Source: CAVUCH01 sp963763095
Lineage (GTDB): Bacteria > Acidobacteriota > Vicinamibacteria > Vicinamibacterales > JAENWD01
Direction of reading: 5' to 3'
Assembly: GCA_963763095.1 (NCBI GenBank)
Contig: CAVXNR010000007.1
Coordinates: 37,536 to 101,535, forward strand
DNA length: 64,000 nucleotides
Below the pieces are notes generated by a model that did no database searches, was not told where the DNA came from, and saw only the letters and a list, made by a program, of their open reading frames with translations. Of the stretch, positions 24,763 through 34,251 are shown piece by piece. Every line of letters starts with the position of its first letter. The stretch's first letter is position 1. Made by a program: the position numbers and the translations under genes.

Positions 24763-25058
24763 TTGAGACTCGTGAACGCGTCGGGGTTGAGCGACTCCCG
24801 GTGACGGAAGAGGGCGATGACGAGCGCGAGGCCCACGGCCGCCTCGGCCGCTGCCACGGTCATGACGAAGAACACGATGATCTGCCCGTCGACCGCGGCG
24901 AACTGCCGCCCGGCCGCCACGAACGTCAGGTTCACGGCGTTCAGCATGATCTCGATCGAGAGCAGCACCGTGATGACGTTGCGCCGCAGGAAGACGCCGG
25001 CCGTCCCGATCGTGAACAGGATCGCCGAGAGCACCAGGTAGTGATTCAGCGTGATCAC
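24756..25058 (-). CDS. nuoK: NADH-quinone oxidoreductase subunit K
   Basis: An intact 100-residue three-helix membrane subunit of complex I. It has the two conserved intramembrane Glu in LSIEIMLNAVNLTF and VMTVAAAEAAVGLALVIALF. Start GTG 25058 (MITLNHYLVLSAILF). It begins 7 bases after the nuoJ stop and its stop overlaps the nuoL start. Confidence 0.97.
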
Positions 25059-25065
25059 GGCCGCC

Positions 25066-25601
25066 TCATTCCGCGTCCTGGCGGGCCAGCACGACCGCGC
25101 CGACCAGGGCCACGAGGATCAGGAGCGACGTCGCCTCGAACGGGAAGGCGTAGTCGGTGAAGAGCACGCGCCCGATCTCGCGCACGGAGCTCACGCTGCC
25201 GGGCGCCGCCGCGGCGATCGCGGCCGGCTGCGCGCGTCGTGACGTGCCACACCGCCCACGCGAGCTCGGCGACGAAGACGATCCCGAGCAGCGCGCCGAA
25301 GCGCCGGACGAACGGGCGGTTGAAGCGGATGCGATCGGTCGTATTCCGCCGCGTCCTCCTGCCCCACGTTCAGCAGCATGACGACGAAGAGGAAGAGCAC
25401 CATGATGGCGCCGGCGTACACGATGATCTGCGTGACGGCGGTGAACGGCGCGTCGAGCAGGACGTAGATGCCGGCGAGCGCGGCAAAGGACGCGATCAGC
25501 AGCATCACGCTGTAGACCGGGTTCCGCTGCCCGATGACGAGCAGCGACGCTCCCACGGCCAGCGTGCCGAGCACGTAGAAGAGAATCGTCTCAAGAGCCA
25601 A
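25066..25601 (-). CDS. nuoJ: NADH-quinone oxidoreductase subunit J (frameshifted)
   Basis: A five-helix membrane subunit of complex I, about 178 residues. It starts MALETILFYVLGTLAVGASL, then the conserved RNPVYSVMLLIASFAALAGI and the pi-bulge helix region TQIIVYAGAIMVLFLFVVML. An extra base near 25340 breaks the frame after AAEYDR; the tail resumes at TDYAFPFEATSLLILVALVG and ends LARQDAE at 25066. Start ATG 25601 overlaps the end of nuoH by 11 bases, leaving no room for nuoI, which normally lies between H and J. Confidence 0.93.
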
Positions 25602-26617
25602 AGTAGAGCACTCCGGCCGCCGTGGCGAGCAGGTTGAGCGTCGCCACCGGCAGCAGCACCTTCCAGCCGAACTGCATCAACTGGTCGTACCGGAACCGCG
25701 GCATCGTCCAGCGCAGCCACAGGTAGAAGAACAGGATGGCCGCCACCTTCAGGAAGAACCAGAGGAACCCGAGCCACGCCGGCAGGAAGGGCCCGTGCCA
25801 GCCGCCGAGAAACAGGTTCGTGGCGACGGCCGAGACGGTCACCATGTTCACGTACTCCGCGAGGAAGAACATCGCGAAGCTCATGGAGCTGTACTCGGTG
25901 TGGTACCCGGCCACCAGCTCCTGCTCGGCTTCGGGAAAGTCGAACGGCGCGCGGTTGGTTTCGGCGATGCCCGCAATCATGTAGACGGCAAAGCCGATCG
26001 GCTGCAGGAACACGAACCACCGCGGGATGAACCCGAACCAGTAGCCGCTCTGCGCGTTCACGATCTCCTGCAGCGACAGCGTGTTCGCCAGAACCAGCAC
26101 CGCAGCGAGCGACATGCCGTACGACAGCTCGTAGCTGATCATCTGCGCCGACGCACGCAGGCCGCCGAGCAGGGAGTACTTGCTGTTCGAGCTCCAGCCC
26201 GCCAGCACGATGCCGTAGACGCCCATCGACGCGATGGCGAACACGATCAGGATCGCGACGTTCACGTCGGCGACGTACAGCGGGATCTTGTGCGGCAGCA
26301 GCCCCCAGAAGTCCGTCGGGCGGCCCGAACGGCACCACGCAGAACGCCGCGAACGCGGCAGCGGCGGAAATGATCGGCGCGATGTAGAAGAGGATCTTGT
26401 CCGCTGCCGCGGGCCGCAGCTCCTCCTTGAAGAACAGCTTGAAGACGTCCGCGAACGGCTGGAGCAGGCCGGCGAACCCGGTGTAGGTCGGCCCGAAGCG
26501 CTGCTGCAGACGCGCAGCGACCTTGCGCTCCGCCCAGACCATGCCGGCGGCCGACAGCAGCAGCGCGTGGAACACCACGAGCACGAGAGCGACTTGGGCG
26601 ATGAGGACGGGATCCAT
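25591..26617 (-). CDS. nuoH: NADH-quinone oxidoreductase subunit H (frameshifted)
   Basis: The quinone-channel subunit of complex I, about 341 residues, eight helices. Motifs: MVWAERKVAARLQQRFGPTY, LQPFADVFKLFFKEE, SYELSYGMSLAAVL, IAETNRAPFDFPEAEQELVA, GYHTEYSSMSFAMFFLAEY and LRWTMPRFRYDQLMQFGWK. One extra C near 26325 shifts the frame before PTDFWGLLPHKIP. Start ATG 26617. Upstream, where nuoG should be, there is only a 167-base gap holding inverted heptamer arrays. Confidence 0.96.
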
Positions 26618-26632
26618 TCTTGAGTTCTTGTC

Positions 26633-26748
26633 GGCTAAGGGCTGCAGGCTAAGGGCTACAGGCCGGTCGGGCTCGGACCGGGGCTGTCGGCGACGTCTGC
26701 GGGCTGACGCTCGGGGCGGCCCTGGCCCTTAGCCTTCAGCCCTTCGCC
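26633..26748. repeat. Paired inverted heptamer arrays between nuoF and nuoH
   Basis: Left array (26633-26662) is built of CTAAGGG and CTRCAGG heptamers. Right array (26724-26748) is its reverse complement with three mismatches over 25 bases. A spacer of about 60 bases separates them, so the transcript could fold into a long hairpin. The pair fills the place normally held by nuoG. Confidence 0.8.
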
Positions 26749-26784
26749 TTCTGCGGCCGTCAGCTTATCAGAACAGCCGCGCTC

Positions 26785-28084
26785 TCAGTGGGCGCCCACC
26801 GGCTGCCGTGCGCGCCAGTCCGCGGGGCACGTGCAGCGGCCCTCCCGGATGTGCGCCTCGAACTCGCCGCGGAACTGCTTCAGGAACGACTGCACCGGCG
26901 CGGCGGCGGCGTCGCCAAACGGGCAGAGCGTCTTGCCCGCGATGTTGTTCGCCACGTTCATCAGCAGGTCGAGGTCGCTCAGGCGCCCTTCGCCCATCTC
27001 GACTTTCCACAGCAGCTTGAACAGCCAGTCGCCGCCCTCGCGGCACGGGGTGCACTTGCCGCAGGATTCATGGCGGTAGAAGTGCAGCAGGTTGTGGCAC
27101 GCCCACACCATGCACGTCGTGTCGTCCATCACGATCAGGCCGGCGGAGCCGAGCATCGACCCCACCTTCATCAGCGCGTCGAAGCTGGCCTGCACGTCGA
27201 TCTCGTCGGGCCGCAGCACGGGCACCGAGGAGCCGCCGGGAATCACCGCCTTCAACTGGCGCCCGTTCGGGATGCCGCCCGCGTAGTCGTAGATCAACTC
27301 GCGGATGGTCGTGGTCATCGTGCCTTCGTACACGCCGGGCTTCACGACGTGGCCGCTCACGCAGAACAGCTTCGGTCCGCCGTTCTTCTCGGGACCGAGC
27401 CCGGCATACCATTCGGGGCCGTTCACGATGATGCTCGGCACGTTGCAGAGCGTCTCCACGTTGTTCACGGCGGTCGGGCAGCCGTACAGCCCGACCACCG
27501 CCGGGAACGGCGGCTTCAGCCGGGGCTGCGCCCGCTTGCCCTCGAGCGACTCGATGAGCGCGGTCTCTTCGCCGGCCTCGTATGCACCGGCCCCGCGGTG
27601 CATGAAGACATCACAGTTGAATCCGGTCCCCAGAATGTTCTTCCCGAGGTATCCCGCGCGGTATGCCTCGGCGATGGCCGCTTCGAGCACCGTCTGCACG
27701 TGGAGGAACTCGCCGCGGATGTAGATGTAGGCCACCGAGGACCCGATGGCGTAGCAGCCGATCGCGCACCCCTCGATGAGCAGGTGCGGATTGCGCTCCA
27801 TCAGGAGGTGGTCCTTGAACGTCCCCGGCTCGCTCTCGTCGGCGTTGCAGCAGATGTACTTCGGGTTCGGGCGTCTTCTTGTCGACGAACTGCCACTTCA
27901 TGCCGGTCGGAAAGCCGGCGCCCCCGCGCCCGCGCAGCCCCGAGCGCTTGACGGTGTCGATGACCTCGTCCGGCGTCATCCCCAGGGCCTTGCGCAACCC
28001 GGCGTAGCCTCCCTGCTGTTTCAGGTAGGAGTCGAGAGTGAACGCGTTCTGCTCGCGGACGTGGCGGATGAGGATGGGGTCCAT
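26785..28084 (-). CDS. nuoF: NADH-quinone oxidoreductase subunit F (frameshifted)
   Basis: The NADH-binding, FMN-containing subunit of complex I, about 432 residues. The FMN/NADH glycine motif is GLRGRGGAGFPTGMKW. Then come IEGCAIGCYAIGSSVAYIYI, RGAGAYEAGEETALIESLEG, PTAVNNVETLCNVP, and the 4Fe-4S (N3) ligands in ESCGKCTPCREGGDWLF with the distant Cys in KTLCPFGDAAAAPVQSFLK. One extra base near 27868 breaks PKYICCNADESEPG. ATG 28084. The gap to nuoE (about 120 bases) carries a heptamer array, unusual because other nuo junctions overlap or nearly touch. Confidence 0.96.
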
Positions 28085-28101
28085 GAGCTGACGAGTTCCT
28101 G

Positions 28102-28138
28102 GGCTAAGGGCTAAAGGCTACAGGGCTAAAGGCTACGG
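28102..28138. repeat. Heptamer array between nuoE and nuoF
   Basis: Imperfect tandem units of GGCTAAG, GGCTAAA and GGCTACA/GGCTACG run for about 37 bases. A GGCTCC...GGAGCC hairpin follows. The word is the same as in the nuoF-nuoH gap. Confidence 0.75.
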
Positions 28139-28202
28139 CTTTCGGGCTCCGGAGGCCAGCCAAGGCTCGGGCTCCGGTGGCCTGCGAGCCCTGGAGCCTG
28201 AC

Positions 28203-28805
28203 CTAAGCTTTCTCCACCTCGTGATAACACCCCGACAACACCGCCTCGCCGCCCTCGCGGATGCGGGCGAGCAGGGCGGCGGCGTCGCCAGGGGCAAGGC
28301 ACTCGTGCCAGCCGTCGTTCACCATGACGACCGGGGCGCGGTCGCAGGCGCCGAGGCATTCGACTTCGATGAGCGTGAACGTTCCGCTCTTGTCGGTCTC
28401 GCCAACGTGGATGCCGAGTGCCTCGCCGATTTCCTCGGTCACCCGCTCCGCGCCCTTCAGCGCGCACGACAGCGTGCGGCACACCTGCACGACGTACTTG
28501 CCCACCGGCTGGCGGTAGAACATCGCGTAGTACGACACCACATCGTCTACCTCCGCCGCCGTGCAGCCGATCACCTCCGCGACGTGCCGCATGGCGTTCG
28601 CGGAGACGTAGCCCTGCTGCTCCTGCACCATGAAGATGGCGTAGAGGATGGCCGACTTCCGCTGGTCTGGCGGGTAATGCGTCGCCAGCTCCTCGAACTT
28701 CGCGCGCCGCTCGGGCGTGAACACGAACGGCTCGCCCTCCGGCGGCAGCTTCCGCTCGGACTTCTGGATGCCGGTGTCATACGGCATCTTGGGATGGAAA
28801 CTCAC
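28203..28805 (-). CDS. nuoE: NADH-quinone oxidoreductase subunit E
   Basis: An intact thioredoxin-fold subunit of complex I, 200 residues, binding the N1a 2Fe-2S cluster. Cluster ligands are Cys in VQVCRTLSCALKG and in EVECLGACDRAPVVMVND. N-terminal helices are THYPPDQRKSAILYAIFMVQ and VIGCTAAEVDDVVSYYAMFY. The likely start is GTG 28805, which overlaps the nuoD stop (GTGA); ATG 28787 is the alternative. Confidence 0.95.
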   Translation of the reverse strand: MSFHPKMPYDTGIQKSERKLPPEGEPFVFTPERRAKFEELATHYPPDQRKSAILYAIFMVQEQQGYVSANAMRHVAEVIGCTAAEVDDVVSYYAMFYRQPVGKYVVQVCRTLSCALKGAERVTEEIGEALGIHVGETDKSGTFTLIEVECLGACDRAPVVMVNDGWHECLAPGDAAALLARIREGGEAVLSGCYHEVEKA

Positions 28806-29980
28806 CGGTCCACGTCCCCCATGACGATGTCGGTCGAGCCAATGACGGCAATGACATCCGCGAGGAGTCCGCCGACGACCATGGGCGGCATTGCCTGGCA
28901 TGCGTAGAAGGAGGCGGGCCGCAGGTGGACACGCGCGGGCCGGTTCGTGCCGTCGGAGACGACGTAGACCCCGTGCTCGCCGCGCGGCCCCTCGATGGGC
29001 ACGTACGCGTCGCCCTTCGGCACCGTGAAGCCCTGCGAGTAGATGAGGAAGTGCTGGATGAGCGCTTCCATCTCGGTGTAGACCTTGTCCTTGGGCGGCG
29101 GCACCACGCGCGGGTCGTTCACCTGGTATTCGCCGGTCGGCGTGATCCGTTCGATGGCCTGGCGGCAGATGCGCACGCTCTGGCGAATCTCCTCGACGCG
29201 CACGAGGTAGCGATCGTAGACGTCGCCGTGCTCCCGCGTCGGCACATCGAACTCGAAGGTGTCGTAGCCCGCATACGGGAACGCCTTCCGGACGTCGTAG
29301 GTCGATCCTGCCGCCCGCGCCATCGGGCCGACGAGCCCGTACTGGTAGCACTGCTCCAGGTTGAAGGTCCCGACGCCCTGCGCCCGGTTGAGGAAGATCG
29401 TGTTCTTCGTCAGCAGGTCTTCGTATTCGCCGATCTTCTCGGGCAGCCGCTCGAGCAGCGAATTGACCGCCTCTTGAAACCCGCGCGGCAGATCTTCACG
29501 CAGCCCGCCGACGCGGATGTAGCTCGGGAACATCCGGAAGCCGGCGATCATCTCGTTGATGTTGAGGATCAGCTCGCGCTCGCGGAAGCAGTAGAGCATC
29601 ACCGACACGGCGCCCAGGTCCATGGCGTGCGTGCCGAGCCAGACCAGGTGGCTGTTGATCCGCTGCAGCTCCACCAGCAGGATGCGGATCCACTTCACGC
29701 GATCGGGCATCTCGAGGCCGAGCAGCTTCTCGACCGAGAGCGCGTACGCGTAGCTGATCGACTGGGCGCCCAGGTAATCCGTGCGCTCCATGAGCGGGAT
29801 GACCTGCTGCCACTTCTTCTGCTCGGTCGTCTTCTCGATGCCGGTGTGCAGGTAGCCGATCGTGGGGGTCGCCGAAACGACGACCTCGCCGTCGATCTCC
29901 AGGACCAGGCGGAACACCCCGTGCGTCGAAGGGTGCTGCGGTCCCATGTTGACCGTCATCGTCTCGCGTCGGATAGGCAT
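28802..29980 (-). CDS. nuoD: NADH-quinone oxidoreductase subunit D
   Basis: An intact 392-residue 49-kDa-type subunit lining the quinone site of complex I. Motifs: TVNMGPQHPSTHGVFRLVLE (quinone-site His), PTIGYLHTGIEKTTEQ, ERTDYLGAQSISYAYALSVE, LVELQRINSHLVWLGTHAMD and the C-terminal STDIVMGDVDR. It is a separate protein, not fused to NuoC. It is preceded by a heptamer array and gmhA rather than directly by nuoC. Confidence 0.97.
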   Translation of the reverse strand: MPIRRETMTVNMGPQHPSTHGVFRLVLEIDGEVVVSATPTIGYLHTGIEKTTEQKKWQQVIPLMERTDYLGAQSISYAYALSVEKLLGLEMPDRVKWIRILLVELQRINSHLVWLGTHAMDLGAVSVMLYCFRERELILNINEMIAGFRMFPSYIRVGGLREDLPRGFQEAVNSLLERLPEKIGEYEDLLTKNTIFLNRAQGVGTFNLEQCYQYGLVGPMARAAGSTYDVRKAFPYAGYDTFEFDVPTREHGDVYDRYLVRVEEIRQSVRICRQAIERITPTGEYQVNDPRVVPPPKDKVYTEMEALIQHFLIYSQGFTVPKGDAYVPIEGPRGEHGVYVVSDGTNRPARVHLRPASFYACQAMPPMVVGGLLADVIAVIGSTDIVMGDVDR

Positions 29981-29990
29981 AGCTTCTAGC

Positions 29991-30066
29991 AGCGGTCAGC
30001 GGTCAGCGGTCAACGGTCAACGGTCAACGGTCAACGGTCAACGGTCAACGGTTAACGACAACGGTT
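29991..30066. repeat. Heptamer tandem array between gmhA and nuoD
   Basis: Three AGCGGTC units are followed by five perfect AACGGTC units and two or three decayed ones (AACGGTT, AACGACA). It fills the whole 84-base gap between the gmhA stop and nuoD ATG, ending 10 bases before the nuoD start on the minus strand. Confidence 0.9.
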
Positions 30067-30649
30067 AAGACGCCGCCTCGACGAGCTCGCAGACCGCGTG
30101 AATCAGGGTGCGGTGCACTTCCTGCACGCGTGCCGCCGACGCGTGCGGCACGTTGACGTGGATGTCCACGGCGCGCCCGACGTCGCCGCCGTCTCTGCCC
30201 GTGAACGCGATCGTGGGCATGCCGGCGCTTCGGGCCGCCACCAGCGCGGCGAGCACATTGGCCGACGCGCCGCTGGTCGAAATCCCGATCGCCACGTCCC
30301 CGGCGGACCCGAGCGCCTCGACTTGCCGCGCGAACACGCGCTCGAAGCCGTAGTCGTTCGCCACCGCCGTCAGCACGCTCGTGTCGGCCGGCAGCGCCAG
30401 TGCCGCAAGGCCGCGGCGATCCCGCTCGAAGCGGCCGACCAGCTCCGCGGCGAAGTGCAGCGCGTCGGCCGCGCTTCCGCCGTTTCCAAAAATCAGCGCC
30501 TTCCCTCTCCTGCCGTACGCGGCGAGCAACGCATCAACCGCCTGGAGAATCGGGCCCACCGCCGCGGTCCGGCTCGCCTCGTGCGCGCGGATGGTCTCGG
30601 CAAACAGCGCATCGATCCGCGCCGCGCGGCCGTCCATCGCCACAATCAC
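30065..30649 (-). CDS. gmhA: Sedoheptulose-7-phosphate isomerase
   Basis: A SIS-domain enzyme that makes D-glycero-D-manno-heptose 7-phosphate, the first step to LPS heptose, about 190 residues. Motifs: GKALIFGNGGSAADALHFAA, ELVGRFERDRRGLAALALPA, DVAIGISTSGASANVLAALV, and the catalytic C-terminal HRTLIHAVCELVE. Ser in NGGSAAD and STSGAS bind phosphate. GTG 30649 overlaps the nuoC stop (GTGA), so it is truly co-translated with nuoC; ATG 30637 is an alternative start. An LPS gene inside a complex I operon is unexpected; hldE lies 30 kb away. Confidence 0.93.
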   Translation of the reverse strand: MIVAMDGRAARIDALFAETIRAHEASRTAAVGPILQAVDALLAAYGRRGKALIFGNGGSAADALHFAAELVGRFERDRRGLAALALPADTSVLTAVANDYGFERVFARQVEALGSAGDVAIGISTSGASANVLAALVAARSAGMPTIAFTGRDGGDVGRAVDIHVNVPHASAARVQEVHRTLIHAVCELVEAAS

Positions 30650-31198
30650 CGCCGCTGCCGCAGCTCCCGATCGGCGTGCAGATTCTCGGCGAACTCCTGC
30701 TCGGTGAGCTGCAGCGGCTCGTACGTCCGGACGGGCAGCTTCACCTGCACCGGGTAGTCCTTCCGCAGCGGGTGCCCTTCCCAGTCTTCCGGCATGAGAA
30801 TGCGCGCGGGATCCGGGTGGCCTGCGAACATGATGCCGAACATGTCGATGACCTCGCGCTCGCCCCAGTTCGCCGACGTCCAGATGCCCGACACCGTCGG
30901 GACCGTCGGCGTGGCGCCGCCGGCGTGGACGCGCATGCGCAGCCGCAGCCGGTTTTCCGGCGCCACCAGGTGGTAGACGACGTCGTAGCGCGGCTCGCGC
31001 GGAAAGTGATCGGCCGCGGTGATGTCGACGAGCACGGCAAACCGAAGGGCGGGGTCGTCGCGCAAGCGCGCGGCTGACGTCGAGCAGGTGCTCGGCGCGG
31101 ACGGTGATCGCGGGCATGCCGTCGAGGGACGGCTCGACCTCGAAGGAGCCCGCCGGCAGGTGCTCGGCGAGCGGGGGCGTCGTGAAGGGAGTGGACAT
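30646..31198 (-). CDS. nuoC: NADH-quinone oxidoreductase subunit C (frameshifted)
   Basis: The 30-kDa-type subunit of the complex I peripheral arm, about 183 residues. After a variable N-terminus the conserved core is FAVLVDITAADHFPREPRYD, YHLVAPENRLRLRMRV, then IWTSANWGEREVIDMFGIMF, GHPDPARILMPEDWEGHPLR and KDYPVQ. An indel near 31065 shifts the frame. Start ATG 31198. The stop overlaps gmhA, not nuoD. Confidence 0.93.
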
Positions 31199-31227
31199 GC
31201 GGCGTATCGACGCGGGCCCGCGGCGGG

Positions 31228-31704
31228 CTACAGCTTCGACTCGGAAATCTTCTTCTGCAGTTGGACGATCCCGTAGATGAGCGACTCAGGACGCGGCGGG
31301 CACCCGGGCACGAACACATCGACGGGCACGACCTGATCGACGCCCTGCACGATGGCGTAGTTGTCGAAGACGCCTCCGACCGAGGCGCACGCACCCATCG
31401 AGATGACGTACTTCGGCTCGGGCATCTGGTCGTAGATCCGGCGCAGCACCGGCGCCATCTTCCGCGACAGGCGGCCGGCGACGATCATCAGATCCGACTG
31501 GCGGGGCGAGGCGCGGAAGACCTCTGCGCCGAAGCGCGCGATGTCGTACCGCGACGCGCTCATCGACATCATCTCGATGGCGCAGCACGCCAGGCCGAAC
31601 GTGCACGGCCAGATCGCCGACTTCCGGGCCCAATTGACGACCTTCTCGACGGTCGTCGTCAGGACCGGGATCTCCATCTGCTCAAGCTGCTGTTCGAGAC
31701 CCAA
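31228..31704 (-). CDS. nuoB: NADH-quinone oxidoreductase subunit B
   Basis: A 158-residue subunit that holds cluster N2, the last iron-sulfur centre before quinone. Ligands: adjacent Cys in CTFGLACCAIEMM, then MGACASVGG and VFVPGCPPRPESLIYG. I chose TTG 31704 because it is preceded by AGGAG at 5-base spacing and gives the usual LGLEQQ start; an upstream ATG at 31746 is in frame but would overlap nuoA by 65 bases. As chosen, it overlaps nuoA by 23 bases. Confidence 0.94.
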   Translation of the reverse strand: MGLEQQLEQMEIPVLTTTVEKVVNWARKSAIWPCTFGLACCAIEMMSMSASRYDIARFGAEVFRASPRQSDLMIVAGRLSRKMAPVLRRIYDQMPEPKYVISMGACASVGGVFDNYAIVQGVDQVVPVDVFVPGCPPRPESLIYGIVQLQKKISESKL

Positions 31705-32104
31705 GCGAACTCCTGCGGGCGGCCGCGGCGGCGCGTCGCTGCACAAGGGTCGGGCCCCAGTCGAGCACGCCCTTGCGCCAGATGTACACGTAACCGGCCG
31801 CGAGGATGGCCGTGAAGAGCACGATCTGGATGTACCCGGCCCACCCGAGGTCGCGCATCGCCATCGCCCACGGATAGAGGAAGGCTACCTCGATGTCGAA
31901 GAGGAGGAACACCATCGCGACAAGATAGAACTTCACCGACTGGCGCTCGCGTGCGTCGCCGACCGGCGGCACGCCGCACTCGTACGGCGCGCTCTTCTCG
32001 GGCGAGGGCCGGCTCGGCCCGAGCAGATTCGACATGAAGACGGTGAACGCCCCGAAGCCGATGGCGACGGCGAACAGCATCAGGATCGACAACCAGCTCT
32101 GCAT
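31682..32104 (-). CDS. nuoA: NADH-quinone oxidoreductase subunit A
   Basis: An intact 140-residue three-helix subunit of complex I. MQSWLSILMLFAVAIGFGAF is helix 1. The loop SAPYECGVPPVGDARERQSV contains the conserved Cys, and the helix KFYLVAMVFLLFDIEVAFLY contains the acidic residues of the quinone-coupling region. First gene of the operon. The sigma-70 promoter at 32199-32227 gives a leader of about 88 bases. Confidence 0.95.
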   Translation of the reverse strand: MQSWLSILMLFAVAIGFGAFTVFMSNLLGPSRPSPEKSAPYECGVPPVGDARERQSVKFYLVAMVFLLFDIEVAFLYPWAMAMRDLGWAGYIQIVLFTAILAAGYVYIWRKGVLDWGPTLVQRRAAAAARRSSLGSRTAA

Positions 32105-32198
32105 GATCTCCCCGGGGGACCCTGAGGCCGCGGACGGTGGTGCACGAGCTCCGCTGCGCAGACGAGGGCTTGTGAAGATATTCCCAAACCCCGCGTCA

Positions 32199-32227
32199 AT
32201 GCTATCGGACCGGGCAGGATCCGTCAA
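32199..32227 (-). promoter_or_regulatory. Sigma-70 promoter of the nuo operon
   Basis: On the minus strand TTGACG (32222-32227), a 17-base spacer and TAGCAT (32199-32204) make a near-consensus promoter. The expected start is near 32192, about 88 bases before the nuoA ATG. The rest of the 345-base divergent gap to 32450 holds no gene I can support. Confidence 0.6.
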
Positions 32228-32449
32228 CGAGACGTGTCACAGGATGTCGACTATGTGGGGAGGGCATCAGCCCTGCAATCGGGATGCGCGAGCAGGCCTG
32301 AAGGCGTGCCCACGTGACCACACAAGTGAATCGCGGATGTAGAGACGGAACTGCGAGATGCGTCGCAGACATCGCAGCTCATCTACTCAGCTCATCTCTC
32401 GTCGCGCCGCCGAGCTTCGCGCCCGCGCCGACGTCGTAAGATCCTCGCC

Positions 32450-33802
32450 GTGCGGCTTGCCTGGTTCACCCCGCTGCCTCCCGTCACGAGCGGCGTCGCC
32501 CAGTACTCCGTCGACGTGCTGCCCGGCGTCCTCCCAGCCCACGCGGTCGACGTGTTCGTCGCGTCGGCCGCCGAGCTCTCCTTCGCGCGCGCACGGCACC
32601 TCCCCGCCCGCTCCGCTCACGACTTCGTCTGGCTGCGCCAGAAGGCTCCCTACGACCTGGTGGTGTACCAGCTCGGGAACGCAGGCTGCCACGATTTCAT
32701 GTGGCCTTACCTCTTTCAATACCCGGGGCTCGTCGTGCTCCACGATGCGCACCTGCACCACGCCCGCGCCGCGTGCCTGCTGTCCCGGCGCCGCACGAGG
32801 GAGTACGAAACCGAGCTCGTCTTCAATCACCCCGAGGTGCCGCCGGAACGAGCGGCCATCGGCGTCGCGGGATTCGGTGGGCCGATCTCCTACTTCTGGC
32901 CGATGCTCCGCAGCGTTGTGCTGTCCGCCCGCCGAGTGGCGGTGCACAACGCCATCGTGGCGGATGAACTCCGCGAGTCGTTCGAGGGCGCTCAGGTCGA
33001 TGTGATCCGGCTCGGCGTAGCCGATCCGCTCGCGACCGCCGGCCGACGGGATGAGGCCCGGGCCCGGGCCCGGGCGCGACTCGGCATCGCACCGGACGCG
33101 TTCGTGGTGCTCGCGTACGGCGGCATCACGCCCGAGAAGCGCATCAGCGCGGCGATTCACGCCATCGCCGCCACGCGCCACCATCACCATGACCTCCGTC
33201 TGCTGCTCGTGGGGACGGGGCCTGGCACGTACGACCCTCGGACCGTCGCGCGCGCAGCCGGCGTAGCGGATCGCCTGACCATCGCGGGGTTCGTGAGCGG
33301 CGATGAGCTGCCCTCCTCCCTGCTCGCTGCCGACGCCGCCCTGGCCCTGCGGTGGCCGACGGCACGGGAAACGTCCGCGGCGTGGGCGCAGTGCATCGCC
33401 GCCGGACTGCCGACGGTGCTGACCGATCTCGTGCACCTGGCCCACATCCCGACGCTCGAGCCACACGGGTGGACGCTCCGGCACCTGCAGAGCGAAGGCG
33501 GGCCCGTGGTGCCGGTGGCCATCAGCATCGACATCACCGACGAGGACCGGCTGCTCGCGCGTGCGCTCCGGCGGTTGATCACGGACGCGCCGCTGCGCGC
33601 GTCGCTGGGCGCCGCGGCACGCACGTACTTCGAGCGCCATCACACGATCCCGCAGATGCACGACGACTACCTGCGCGTGATCGATGCGGCCGCAGCCGCG
33701 CCGCCGCCGCGCGTTGTGTTACCGCGGCACCTGCGGCCCGACCCTCTGCATCTGGCGACATCGCTCGCCGGCGATCTGGGCGTCGATCTTGGGCTGGAGT
33801 GA
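32450..33802 (+). CDS. Glycosyltransferase, GT4 family
   Basis: An intact 450-residue GT-B enzyme. The N-terminus MRLAWFTPLPPVTSGVAQYS is typical of GT4 enzymes. The linker region carries FVVLAYGGITPEKRISAAIH and the donor domain LLLVGTGPGTYDPR, then LRWPTARETSAAWAQCIAAG, the position of the EX7E motif (here E-T-S-A-A-W-A-Q, so the second Glu is replaced). The centre has HHHHDLR before the donor domain. The start is GTG 32450. The C-terminal 40 residues are Ala/Pro-rich and variable. Acceptor unknown. It stands alone, divergent from the nuo operon. Confidence 0.82.
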   Translation: MRLAWFTPLPPVTSGVAQYSVDVLPGVLPAHAVDVFVASAAELSFARARHLPARSAHDFVWLRQKAPYDLVVYQLGNAGCHDFMWPYLFQYPGLVVLHDAHLHHARAACLLSRRRTREYETELVFNHPEVPPERAAIGVAGFGGPISYFWPMLRSVVLSARRVAVHNAIVADELRESFEGAQVDVIRLGVADPLATAGRRDEARARARARLGIAPDAFVVLAYGGITPEKRISAAIHAIAATRHHHHDLRLLLVGTGPGTYDPRTVARAAGVADRLTIAGFVSGDELPSSLLAADAALALRWPTARETSAAWAQCIAAGLPTVLTDLVHLAHIPTLEPHGWTLRHLQSEGGPVVPVAISIDITDEDRLLARALRRLITDAPLRASLGAAARTYFERHHTIPQMHDDYLRVIDAAAAAPPPRVVLPRHLRPDPLHLATSLAGDLGVDLGLE

Positions 33803-33855
33803 ATGAAGACCGGGGCGAGCGGCCCCGGCCGGCCGCTCAGGCGTCGTGGCGGCTG

Positions 33856-34125
33856 CTACGCGTCGAGCGCGGCCTGCGTCTCGGCGATGCGCCGGTCGAT
33901 CTCGGCAAGCGCGCTGGCGATCTGTGCACGCCGCGTCTCGTGCGTGGTGTTCTCGAGCTGACGGCTCATTTCCTTGTGCGCGAGCTTGAGCGACTCGATC
34001 TGACGCACCTGTTCAGGATTCTTCACTGCGGGGCGGCGCGACTGCGCGCGGCTCAACTGCAGTTCTTCCATCCGCTCCTGGATCTTCGCATCTGCGTCGA
34101 TCAGTCCTTCGCCTGCGTCTCCCAT
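33856..34125 (-). CDS. Small coiled-coil protein
   Basis: An 89-residue, strongly charged helical protein: IQERMEELQLSRAQSRRPAV, then EQVRQIESLKLAHKEMSRQL and RRAQIASALAEIDRRIAETQ, with hydrophobic residues at heptad spacing. No signal or membrane segment. Start ATG 34125. It lies in a gap between a glycosyltransferase and lhr, reading against both. Function unknown. Confidence 0.6.
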   Translation of the reverse strand: MGDAGEGLIDADAKIQERMEELQLSRAQSRRPAVKNPEQVRQIESLKLAHKEMSRQLENTTHETRRAQIASALAEIDRRIAETQAALDA

Positions 34126-34251
34126 GTCTGCTGGTCCCCTGTCCGGTGAGTAACTGGTGCCGGTGTCATTATACCGGCTGTGCGGGTACCACGCGGGCAT
34201 CGCGCCTGAGATCGCGCGCCGCCGGCCGGATGCGCCGGTAAGATTGCCGAC

